DNA of 49,179 nt from CAG-273 sp963929915. Lineage in GTDB: Bacteria; Bacillota; Clostridia; TANB77; CAG-508. The notes beneath the pieces were generated by a model, which saw only the letters and a list, made by a program, of their open reading frames with translations, was not told the DNA's origin and searched no databases. Each line of letters opens with the position of its first letter. Position 1 is the stretch's first letter. The stretch covers positions 1-49,179 of the forward strand of contig CAWVJY010000004.1 in the NCBI GenBank assembly GCA_963929915.1, in the 5' to 3' direction. Position numbers and translations under genes: made by a program. This document shows positions 25,994 to 34,170 of the stretch, piece after piece.

Positions 25994-26120
25994 TTTGAAA
26001 TCCTATTATGTTTTTGAAGTGAGGCTGTGGGGACCAGCGACTTACAGACTTTTATAAAATTTTATTTAAAGTCTGTTAGGAAGTAGGGATGGAACGGAAA
26101 AAACATAATAGGATTTCAAA
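25994..26120 (+). repeat. structured element R3 (same family as R1)
   Basis: The outer stem TTTGAAATCCTATTATGTTTTT and its complement enclose GTGGGGACCAGCGACTTACAGAC, an inner ACAGACTTT/AAAGTCTGT stem and AGTAGGGATGGAACGG. It shares GTGGGGACCA and overall architecture with R1 at 176-340. It sits back to back with R2, 14 nt away, between sufB-like and dapA. Confidence 0.6.
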
Positions 26121-26131
26121 AAAATATTAAG

Positions 26132-27073
26132 TTATTTTAAAAAGCCGTTAATAATTTGTTCTTCAGCCTCTTGTTCAGTAAGCCCAAGAGTCATTAACTT
26201 TATTAATTGTTCACCTGCAATTTTTCCAATAGCAGCTTCATGAATTAAGCTTGCATCTACATGATTTGCTACAATTTTTGGAGTAGAAATTACTTTGCCA
26301 TGTCCCATAATAATAGCATCACATTCTACATGCCCAAAACACTTATTGTTTCCATTTACATCAGAGATAAATTCTTGTACAGAATTATCTTGTGCAATAG
26401 AACGAGAAGCAATATGAACACTAGAATTTTTTCCATTTAAATTAATGTTAAAAATACTTTTAGCAGTTTGGCTACCAGTAGTCATCATACGTTCTGTAAT
26501 AACTAAGCTAGTATTATTTCCAAGTTCTCCTTTCGTTTCACGAATGGTAGAAGTTACCCCTTTTATTTGAACACTCTCCATTTCTAGACTAGAATCATCA
26601 TCTAAATATAGTATGGTTTGAGGGTTTAAAATTTTTCCTCCGGTTCCTTCACCTTCGCCATAATGTTTTTCTACATATTTTACTTTAGCCCCTTTTGCTA
26701 AGTGGAAAGTATGAATTCCATCATGCTGAGAAGTTTCACAAGTACTATTATGAATGCCACAACCTGCAATAATTACTACATTTGCATTTTCGCCAATGTA
26801 AAAGTCGTTATAAACTAAATCCGTAAAACCACCTTGTGTTAAAATAACAGGAATATGTACACTTTCGTTTTGGGTATTTGGTTTTACAATAATATCAATA
26901 CCAGGCTTGTCTTGTTTTGTAACAATATCAATATTAGCGGTGGTATTTCTAGAAATACCCTTTCCATTTTCGCGGATGTTATAAGCACCAAAAGGTGTTT
27001 TTTCAATATCTGCTACTGCTTTTAATAAGTTTTTTTCAATTGCATCTAATTTATTTTCAATTTCATTACTCAT
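26132..27073 (-). CDS. SufB/SufD-family Fe-S scaffold (SmsB-like)
   Basis: This protein of ~313 residues has the SufB/D beta-helix fold, much shorter than E. coli SufB (~495). Visible features are NSTCETSQHDGIHTFHLAKGAK, the Gly-rich HYGEGEGTGGK, NNKCFGHVECDAIIMG and HVDASLIHEAAIGKI. The last two match the Cys and His-Glu regions of SufB proposed to hold the nascent cluster. I set the start at ATG 27073 (GGAGG 8 nt upstream). It overlaps the sufC stop by 8 nt (ATGAGTAA), so the two are translationally coupled. With SufC this is the minimal two-gene SUF system known from archaea and Clostridia. Confidence 0.85.
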   Translation of the reverse strand: MSNEIENKLDAIEKNLLKAVADIEKTPFGAYNIRENGKGISRNTTANIDIVTKQDKPGIDIIVKPNTQNESVHIPVILTQGGFTDLVYNDFYIGENANVVIIAGCGIHNSTCETSQHDGIHTFHLAKGAKVKYVEKHYGEGEGTGGKILNPQTILYLDDDSSLEMESVQIKGVTSTIRETKGELGNNTSLVITERMMTTGSQTAKSIFNINLNGKNSSVHIASRSIAQDNSVQEFISDVNGNNKCFGHVECDAIIMGHGKVISTPKIVANHVDASLIHEAAIGKIAGEQLIKLMTLGLTEQEAEEQIINGFLK

Positions 27074-27800
27074 TTGCATTTCCTCCTTTTTCTACCATTA
27101 CTTTACAAGGTCTTGTAGTATCATTTAAAAGTAAAGGAAGAATTTCTTCTTTTTGACCAACAGCTTGTACTTTTCCATCTGTTAATAATACAATTTCATC
27201 AGAAATGTTTAAAATTCTTTCTTGGTGAGAAATAATCACAATAGAAGAATTTTGAATTTCATTGTGCATTTTTTCAAACACACCAATTAAATTATTAAAG
27301 CTCCATAAATCAATTCCTGCTTCTGGTTCATCAAAAACAGTAAGTTTTGACTTCTTGGCAGCAACCATAGCAATTTCAATACGTTTTAGCTCTCCACCAG
27401 AAAGAGAAGAACTAATTTCTCTATTTAAATAGTCTTTGGCACATAGGCCTACATCAGACAAATAATTGCATGCTTCATAAAGCTTAATTTGGTTGCCAGC
27501 AGAAAGTTCAATTAAATCTTTTATAGTCAATCCTTTAAACTTGACTGGTTGTTGGAAAGCAAAACCGATTCCTAATTTTGCTCTTTCGGTAATACCCATT
27601 TTAGTAATATCTTTTCCTTCAAATAAAATATTACCAGAGTCTGGTTTTAAAATACCCATAATAATTTTAGCAAGTGTGGATTTACCAGAACCGTTAGGAC
27701 CAGTAATAGCAACCAACTTACTGTTATCTATTTCTAAATTTATATTATCTAATATTTGTTTATTATCTCTAAAAAAAGATATGTTTTTTAATTCTAACAT
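27066..27800 (-). CDS. sufC: SufC-like Fe-S assembly ATPase (SmsC-like)
   Basis: SufC (244 residues) is the ABC-type ATPase that drives the SufB-type scaffold. It has Walker A GPNGSGKST (34-42), Q-loop FAFQQPVKFKGL, signature SLSGGELKR, Walker B LTVFDEPEAGID (SufC-typical PEAGID) and the His switch IISHQERIL. No sufS, sufU or sufE is present. A divergent promoter for the antitoxin-like gene lies upstream. Confidence 0.93.
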   Translation of the reverse strand: MLELKNISFFRDNKQILDNINLEIDNSKLVAITGPNGSGKSTLAKIIMGILKPDSGNILFEGKDITKMGITERAKLGIGFAFQQPVKFKGLTIKDLIELSAGNQIKLYEACNYLSDVGLCAKDYLNREISSSLSGGELKRIEIAMVAAKKSKLTVFDEPEAGIDLWSFNNLIGVFEKMHNEIQNSSIVIISHQERILNISDEIVLLTDGKVQAVGQKEEILPLLLNDTTRPCKVMVEKGGNANE

Positions 27801-27876
27801 AGTTTGCCTCCTTTTTGTTAGTTTTTTCAGGTTATTATTGTATCATAAAATAGAAGAAAATTCAACAAAAATATAC

Positions 27877-27914
27877 TTGACTTTTCTTTGTTTCTTTGTT
27901 ACAATGAAACAAAG
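27877..27914 (+). promoter_or_regulatory. promoter and autoregulation-type operator of the antitoxin gene
   Basis: TTGACT, 17-nt spacer, TACAAT. A perfect 9-bp inverted repeat CTTTGTTTC/GAAACAAAG (27886-27894 and 27906-27914) brackets the -10 box, as expected for a self-repressing antitoxin. Confidence 0.7.
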
Positions 27915-27959
27915 AATAAAAACAGAAAAAAAGAATATAATATAAGGAGATGATAAACA

Positions 27960-28328
27960 GTGAAAATATTAGAAATGGAGAAAAAAACTATGAAACCAAA
28001 AAGAATATCAGTTTCAAATAAAAGACAAATTACGATTCCTTTAGAATATTACAAAGCATTAAAAATAGAAAATGAAGTGGAATGTATTTTAAAAGACAAT
28101 TCCATTATTATTAGACCAGTAATAGATACTTCTCAAGATAATTTTGCAGATTTTATTTTAGAAGATTTAATTAAAGAAGGATATGAAGGAAAGAAATTAT
28201 TAGAGGAATTTAAAAAAAGAAAAAATAAGATAAAAGCAGCAATAAAAGAAGTAGAAAATGAGGCAAATAAAGTGGCAGAAGATGATGCACCTTATTCTAG
28301 TATAGAAGATGTATTTAAGGAGGATTAA
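27960..28328 (+). CDS. AbrB/MazE-type antitoxin
   Basis: The protein has 122 residues. An N-terminal swapped-hairpin AbrB domain (about 11-52) contains KRISVSNKRQITIPLEYYKAL, a DNA-binding signature of SpoVT/AbrB-type antitoxins. A long charged helical C-terminus would wrap a toxin. Start GTG at 27960 or ATG at 27975; the spacing from AAGGAGATG supports the first. A toxin start codon lies 2 nt after its stop, but that toxin is truncated (28331-28381), so this is an orphan antitoxin. A palindrome over its promoter suggests autoregulation. Confidence 0.75.
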   Translation: MKILEMEKKTMKPKRISVSNKRQITIPLEYYKALKIENEVECILKDNSIIIRPVIDTSQDNFADFILEDLIKEGYEGKKLLEEFKKRKNKIKAAIKEVENEANKVAEDDAPYSSIEDVFKED

Positions 28329-28330
28329 TA

Positions 28331-28381
28331 ATGTATCAAGTAAGATTTATGCCAAGAGCCGAAAAATATATCAGCTCGTAA
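28331..28381 (+). pseudogene. RelE/ParE-type toxin, 5' remnant
   Basis: ATG 28331 follows AAGGAGG located inside the antitoxin's end and opens only 16 codons, MYQVRFMPRAEKYISS. This resembles the first strand and helix of RelE/ParE toxins. The frame then stops inside the 3' end of the convergent asd gene, so the rest of the toxin was removed by a deletion reaching asd. No catalytic residues remain. Confidence 0.6.
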
Positions 28382-29402
28382 GCAATTTTTCTAAAATCTG
28401 CACTGCATTACTTGCAGCACCTTTTCTTAAATTATCAGCTACAACCCATAAATTAACGCCATATAGTACACTAAAATCTCTACGAATTCTTCCAACCAAA
28501 ACTTTATCTTGATTATTTGCATCCAATACAGTAGGGTAAATTCCTTTTTCTATACAATCTTTTACAATAATTCCATTAGAATTTTTTAATTTATTTTTCA
28601 AATCTTCTAAATCAAAATCCTTTTCAAATTCTATATTAATGGCTTCACTATGACAATTAAAAACAGGTACTCTTACGGTAGTAGCAGTAATTTTTAAGTT
28701 TGGATTTTTTAAAATTTTTCTGGTTTCATTTATCATTTTTTCTTCTTCTTTGGTATAACCATTTTCCAAAAAAATATCAATATGTGGTAAACAATTACTA
28801 AAAATAGGTAAAGAAAATTTTTGCAAAGCATAGTTTCCATTTTGATTTTCTAACATAGATTTAGAATTATCATAATGGTAAATGCCATTTTGTAAATCTA
28901 GGACACCTTTATATCCACTACCAGAAACAGCCTGATAAGTGGAATACACAATTCTTTTAATTTTGTAGGCATCATCTAAAGGTTTTAAAGCAACCACAGC
29001 TTGTATGGTGGAACAATTTGGATTAGCAATAATACCATGATGATTATTAATTTCTTCTACATTTACTTCTGGAACAATTAAGGGAACATTAGAATCCATA
29101 CGAAAACAGCTACTATTATCAATTACAGTACAACCTTTAGAAACCGCAATTGGTGCATATTGTTTGGCAACACTTCCACCTGCAGAAAAAATAGCAAAGT
29201 CAAAACCTTCATCAAAAGAATTTTCAGTCAATTCCTGTACAATATAGTTTTTTTCTAAAAATGAAATTTTTTTACCTTTAGAACGGGCAGAAGCAAAAAA
29301 AGCATATTCTGTAATGGGAAATTTTTTTTCTTCTAGTACCTTTAAAATCGTTTGCCCAACTAATCCAGTAGCACCAATAATTGCAAGTTTTCTATTTTTC
29401 AT
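28371..29402 (-). CDS. asd: aspartate-semialdehyde dehydrogenase
   Basis: Asd (343 residues) reduces aspartyl phosphate to the semialdehyde that feeds DapA and the Thr/Met branch. It has the NADP-binding motif AIIGATGLVGQTIL, the active-site Cys in IANPNCSTIQAV, VSTYQAVSGSG-like YSTYQAVSGSGYKG and the substrate-binding HSEAINIEFE. ATG 29402 is preferred because AGGAG lies ~10 nt upstream. It is on the same strand as dapA and dapB but separated from them by suf genes and repeats. Its end overlaps the toxin remnant by 11 nt. Confidence 0.95.
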   Translation of the reverse strand: MKNRKLAIIGATGLVGQTILKVLEEKKFPITEYAFFASARSKGKKISFLEKNYIVQELTENSFDEGFDFAIFSAGGSVAKQYAPIAVSKGCTVIDNSSCFRMDSNVPLIVPEVNVEEINNHHGIIANPNCSTIQAVVALKPLDDAYKIKRIVYSTYQAVSGSGYKGVLDLQNGIYHYDNSKSMLENQNGNYALQKFSLPIFSNCLPHIDIFLENGYTKEEEKMINETRKILKNPNLKITATTVRVPVFNCHSEAINIEFEKDFDLEDLKNKLKNSNGIIVKDCIEKGIYPTVLDANNQDKVLVGRIRRDFSVLYGVNLWVVADNLRKGAASNAVQILEKLLTS

Positions 29403-29518
29403 AAACAACACACTCCTAGTAATTTATATGAAAGTAAAAAACAAAAAAGTACTGTATCTTAAGCTACTCTTAATTAAAAAATGATACTTATAATGTAAGA
29501 AATAGAAGGTGATAATAT

Positions 29519-30016
29519 ATGAAATCAAAAAATGAAAGCAATTTTTTAAAATTAGCTTATTTGTATGGCAAAGTAAAAGAATTACAAGAAGCATTTTTAA
29601 TATTTCCAGAAGAATTTTACCAAGAAAGTATCGAAAATATCTTAGAAGAAAGAGAAGAAGATTATTCTTCTTATCAAATTGGAGATATTGTATTTGTAAA
29701 ACAATATAAGTATCAAACTGGAGCAGAGGGCAAAAAACATCTTTTTGTTATTGTTGACCAAAACAATATAGATGTTCCAATTGAAAATTTTGGAATGTTA
29801 ATATCATCTAAAATAGATAAGTTAAAATATCATGCTAATAAATTAATTACAAAAAATGAAAGTAATGGACTTAATATAGATAGTATTGTGAAAACAGATG
29901 TAATTTATAAAATTTTAAATAATCAGATTTTGTTTAAAATTGGAACTGTAGAAAAAGAAAATTTAGAAAAATATAAAGCAAGTTTTATAGAAATTAATCA
30001 GAAAAAAGATGATTAA
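29519..30016 (+). CDS. MazF/PemK-like toxin family protein
   Basis: The protein has 165 residues. After an N-terminal extension of ~50 residues rich in Glu, the domain YQIGDIVFVKQYKYQTGAEGKKHLFVIVDQNN resembles the GDIV...RP.LVI start of MazF/PemK RNases. A later stretch, IDSIVKTDVIYKI, matches the conserved strand. The Arg of the usual RP motif is not obvious (KKHLFVI), so activity is uncertain. No antitoxin gene is adjacent. The AbrB-type antitoxin at 27960 is separated from it by asd, so I do not pair them. Confidence 0.55.
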   Translation: MKSKNESNFLKLAYLYGKVKELQEAFLIFPEEFYQESIENILEEREEDYSSYQIGDIVFVKQYKYQTGAEGKKHLFVIVDQNNIDVPIENFGMLISSKIDKLKYHANKLITKNESNGLNIDSIVKTDVIYKILNNQILFKIGTVEKENLEKYKASFIEINQKKDD

Positions 30017-30144
30017 AAAATATAATGGTTAATTTTTCTGAAAAATATAATCAGATATTTTTTATAAAACCCTTGAAAATTAAAAATAGGTAGTATAGAA
30101 TAAAAATAGTTAAAAAATAAAGAACAAATGAGGAGGAGAAAAAA

Positions 30145-31939
30145 ATGCAAACAAGTCATAAAAACGTTGAAATTGTAAGAGAGAGAATCATACTCTAAAC
30201 CAATAAAAGTAAAAAGAGGTATCACCTTAATTGCTTTAGTAGTAACAATAGTGGTATTACTAATATTAGCAGGAATAACAATCAACATGCTATTTAGCAA
30301 TGGAGGAATATTTAAGGTAGCAGGAGATGCAGCAAATGCATGGAATAAAGCAGCAATCAATGAGCAAGCAGATTTGGATAATATAACAGAACAAATACAG
30401 AACTTGCTAAATGGACAAATAGGAGGAGCAACTGATGGATTAAAAGAGGGAAATATTATAGCAACGAATCCAATATGGAAAGATGGGATAGCAAGTATAA
30501 CACTAAGTAAAGGAGAAAATGTAGCAAGCAATTTAACAATACAATATCAGATAGGAGGAGTAGAAGAACATAACTGGATAAGTGAAACAGTAGGAGCAAA
30601 TTCAGTAACTGTAACGGGTTTACAACATGGTAATGTAGTATATGCAAGACTAACAGACGGAACTAGAAATGGAAGTTATGCAAGTACAAATATATTAGAT
30701 AAGCTACCTCCAGAGAATGCAAAAATAGAATTAAGTGGACTAAGTACCACAACAGCCAGAAGTATCACAGCAACGGTAACACATACAGATAATGAAAGTG
30801 GAGTAGAACTTACAAAATGTAAATGGATATATAATCAAAGTCAAAATTTAATAGGAACGGAAGAAACTAGTTATACAAATACATTTAGTGATAGCCAACC
30901 AATTGCATTGCGTGCAACTATACCAGGAAACTATTATTTACATATACTAACAGTGGATAAAGCAGGTAATAAAACAGAAACTATATCTCAGGTAGTAACA
31001 GTAACACAATTAGTAACAGGAATTACATTAAATCAGACGAGTGTAACAATAGGAGAAGGAGAAACAGTACAATTAACAGCAACAGTAAAACCAAATAATG
31101 CAAGTAACCAAAGCGTAACATGGAGTAGTGATGATGATACAATAGCAAGTGTAAGTAACACTGGATTAATAACAGCAAAAACGGCAGGAACAGCGACAAT
31201 AACAGTAAAAGCAAATGATGGAAGTAATAAATCAACAAAATGTAGTATAACAGTAAAAAAATTAGCAACAAATGTAAATGAAATAGAAAAAAAAGATTAT
31301 GTATTATATCCATCTTCACAGGGTGACTTATTGTGTAGATTATTATATGATAATACATCAGGATATGGAGTGCAAATAATAACAGATAATATAGTAGAAA
31401 ATGTAACTATGGGAGATGGTGTTGAGGATACTACAATAAATAAATATAATAATGCAATCATCAGTTTAAATAATAGAGCAATGAAATACTTAAATACAAC
31501 ATATGCAAGTGATGCAAGAAGTGTAGGAAGTTTACCTAATAACAAAAATTCAGAAGCTGGATATTATACAAGTTCAGAAAGTTATATGTCAAATTATAAT
31601 GGAAAACTAAGAGATGGAGATGAAAACTATAAAGCAGACTTTGATCAAATGAAAGAGTTAGGATTATTATCTGCTTCCATTAATTCCTATTGGCTAGCTT
31701 CTCGCAGTGCTTCCTCGCTATACAGAAGTGGAACTTCCTTCTATTTGCTTAGTGTTTCTGCCTCTAACGGTGGAAAATTGACTTCATACAGAATGTGTTA
31801 CATAGCTTATTTAGGTGAAGACTATAATGACTTCGGTTGGCATTCTGAGGGTCTCCGTCCTGTATTTACTCTGAAACCTGAAATTAAGATTACTGGGGGA
31901 AATGGAACAAAAAATAACCCATATACATTAGGCACCTAG
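30145..31939 (+). CDS. prepilin-like Ig protein with lectin/FGE-like tip (5' frameshift)
   Basis: GAGGAGG precedes ATG 30145, whose frame stops after 17 codons (MQTSHKNVEIVRERIIL). From about 30190 the next frame reads SYSKPIKVKRGITLIALVVTIVV and stays open to 31939. The two join if one GA unit is added to the GAGAGAGA run near 30177-30186. The mature part has a prepilin-like helix, then Ig/FN3 modules and a Big_2 domain (VTGITLNQTSVTIGEGE) paralogous to the protein at 10808. The C-terminal ~170 residues contain SYWLASRSASS, HSEGLRPVFTLKPEI and GTKNNPYTLG, a C-type-lectin/FGE-like pattern. Codon use changes sharply near 31665. Confidence 0.78.
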
Positions 31940-31981
31940 TTTAACAGAAAAACTTATTGTTTTTATATATAAAAAACATAC

Positions 31982-32034
31982 AAAAAGTTGAACCTCATAG
32001 AACTTCTAGTTTTATGAGGTTCAACTTTTTTCAT
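31982..32034 (+). terminator. terminator after the second prepilin-like gene
   Basis: An 18-bp perfect stem (AAAAAGTTGAACCTCATA and complement) with a 13-nt loop ends in TTTTTTC. Confidence 0.85.
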
Positions 32035-32172
32035 AAGTATTGTATTTTTTATTTAGTTATGTTATAAAGAAGGTAGCAAAAAAGAAATAAAAAATATGAA
32101 AAAGAAAATACCATTATAAGTAAAAATAGCAAAATTAAAACATGATATTTTGGATAGATGGGAGGAAATAAC

Positions 32173-33021
32173 ATGAAAATTACGAAAATAGAAGCATTAG
32201 AAAAAATAGCAAATGACATTAGAATAGGAATTATAGAACAAGTATATAAGGCACAATCTGGTCACCCAGGAGGTTCACTTTCTTGTGCAGATATCTTAGC
32301 AGTTTTGTATTTTAACCAAATGAATATTGATCCTAAAAAGCCAAAAGATCCTCTAAGAGATAGATTTATACTATCCAAAGGGCATTGCTCTCCTGCGCTT
32401 TATGCTACACTTGCAAGGAAAGGATATTTTGGAAAAGAAACATTAGAAACTTTTAGAAAAATAGATAGTAACTTACAAGGTCATCCAGATATGAATAAAG
32501 TACCTGGGGTGGATATGACAACAGGTTCTTTAGGGCAAGGATTATCTGCTGCTGTTGGTATGGCAATTGCTTCTAAAATGGATAGTGCAGGTTGCAGAGT
32601 TTATTGTTTATTAGGAGATGGAGAAATAGAAGAAGGACAAGTTTGGGAAGCTGCCATGTCTGCAAGTAAAAATAAATTAGATAATCTTTGTGCTATTTTA
32701 GACTATAACCATTTACAAATAGATGGAAAAGTAGAAGATGTAGCAGGGCTAGTAGATGTTCAGGCAAAATTTGAAAGTTTTGGATTTAAAGTCATTAATG
32801 TAGATGGACATAATATAGAACAGTTAATAGAAGCTTTTAGTATTGCAAGACACCAAAAAGGAATGCCAAGCATTATTATTGCAAATACCATAAAAGGTAA
32901 AGGAGTATCGTTTATGGAAAATGAAGTTTCTTGGCACGGAAGAGCTCCAAGTAAAGAGCAGTATGAGCAAGCGATGAATGAATTAAAATTAAAAGAATTA
33001 ACTTTTTTAGAACAAGAATAG
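32173..33021 (+). CDS. transketolase, N-terminal subunit
   Basis: This ~282-residue subunit of a split transketolase holds the thiamine-diphosphate pyrophosphate domain: QSGHPGGSLSCADILAVLYF, LSKGHCSPALYA, TGSLGQGLSAAVGMA and the metal/ThDP motif GDGEIEEGQVWEAAMSASKNKLDNL. ATG 32173 is used because GGGAGG lies 7 nt upstream; an earlier in-frame ATG at 32158 overlaps that site. The C-terminal half follows at 76 nt. Together they interconvert pentose and triose/hexose phosphates, linking to glyceraldehyde-3-P for dxs. Confidence 0.93.
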   Translation: MKITKIEALEKIANDIRIGIIEQVYKAQSGHPGGSLSCADILAVLYFNQMNIDPKKPKDPLRDRFILSKGHCSPALYATLARKGYFGKETLETFRKIDSNLQGHPDMNKVPGVDMTTGSLGQGLSAAVGMAIASKMDSAGCRVYCLLGDGEIEEGQVWEAAMSASKNKLDNLCAILDYNHLQIDGKVEDVAGLVDVQAKFESFGFKVINVDGHNIEQLIEAFSIARHQKGMPSIIIANTIKGKGVSFMENEVSWHGRAPSKEQYEQAMNELKLKELTFLEQE

Positions 33022-33096
33022 AATATAAACTTTAAGCAAAATGATAAACTTTTTTTAAGAAAAAGAAATAAAATGAAAAAGTAAGGTTGTGATAAA

Positions 33097-34032
33097 ATGA
33101 ATAGTGAAATAAAAATAGCAACAAGACAAAGTTATGGGGAGGCTTTAGTAGAATTAGGAAAGAAAAATAAAAATGTTGTAGTATTAGATGCAGACTTATC
33201 TAGTGCTACAAAAACAAATATGTTTGCAAAAGAATTTCCAGAAAGATTTATGAATGTAGGAATTGCAGAACAAAACTTAATGGGAATTGCTGCAGGACTT
33301 TCTACATTTGGTAAAATTCCCTATGCTAGTACTTTTGCTGTATTTGCAGCAGGAAGAGCCTATGATCAAGTACGAAACAGCATTTGTTATCCAAATTTAA
33401 ATGTAAAAATATGTGCTACACATGCAGGAGTTACAGTTGGAGAAGATGGAGCTACTCATCAAATGTTAGAAGATTTAAGTATGATGAGAACATTACCAAA
33501 TATGAAAGTTTTTTCTCCTTCTGATGATGTGCAAACCAAATGGTTAATAGAAGAAATTGCAAATTGTAAAGGACCTGTATATGTAAGGCTTTCAAGATTA
33601 GCTACACCTGTTATTTACGAGAAAAACCAAAAATTTGAAATCGGTAAAGCTATTCAGCTAGGGGAAGGCACAGACGCTACAGTTTTTGCTACTGGCATTA
33701 CAGTATCAGAAGCACTAAAAGCACAAGAAGAATTAGCCAAAGAGAATATTCATATTCGTGTAGTAGACATGTACTCTATCAAACCAATTGATGCAGAAAT
33801 GATTGTAAAATGTGCAAAGGAAACCAAAAAATTAATTACAGTGGAGGACCATAGCATAATTGGAGGACTTGGAAGCAGCGTTTGTGAAGTACTAGCACAA
33901 GAATATCCTACAAAAGTAATTAGAATGGGAATACCAGATTGTTTTGGTAAATCTGGTAAAGCAGAACAATTGCTAAAATATTTTAAAATCGGTTATGAAG
34001 CAATTAAAGAGACTGTAAAAACAAAAAAATAA
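33097..34032 (+). CDS. transketolase, C-terminal subunit
   Basis: This 311-residue partner of the preceding gene carries the pyrimidine-binding domain (ATRQSYGEALVELGKK, FMNVGIAEQNLMGIAAGLS with the catalytic Glu, AGVTVGEDGATHQ) and the C-terminal transketolase domain. Split transketolases of this kind are normal in Clostridia and archaea, so this is not a broken gene. AAGGTTGTGATAAA precedes the ATG. Confidence 0.93.
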   Translation: MNSEIKIATRQSYGEALVELGKKNKNVVVLDADLSSATKTNMFAKEFPERFMNVGIAEQNLMGIAAGLSTFGKIPYASTFAVFAAGRAYDQVRNSICYPNLNVKICATHAGVTVGEDGATHQMLEDLSMMRTLPNMKVFSPSDDVQTKWLIEEIANCKGPVYVRLSRLATPVIYEKNQKFEIGKAIQLGEGTDATVFATGITVSEALKAQEELAKENIHIRVVDMYSIKPIDAEMIVKCAKETKKLITVEDHSIIGGLGSSVCEVLAQEYPTKVIRMGIPDCFGKSGKAEQLLKYFKIGYEAIKETVKTKK

Positions 34033-34170
34033 GGAAAACATAAAAAAATGGTGGAAAAAATTAATCAATGAAATAAAACAAATAAAAAAATACAGCCAAT
34101 AAGAAAAAATGCGAGATAAGTCAATAAACAAAAAAAGTAGAAAATAGGTGTATAAAAAGAGGATAAACCA

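Noticed and set aside
25751..26131. Lysine riboswitch ahead of dapA
   Set aside because: The structures here are two back-to-back repeat-family elements. Related copies lie far from lysine genes, and no lysine-riboswitch core is visible.
27960..30016. AbrB-type antitoxin and MazF-like protein as one toxin-antitoxin pair
   Set aside because: They are separated by the opposite-strand asd gene, and the antitoxin has its own toxin remnant directly downstream.
32173..34032. Transketolase broken into two pieces by mutation
   Set aside because: Both halves have their own start and ribosome binding site with a 76-nt gap. Split transketolases are normal in Clostridia.
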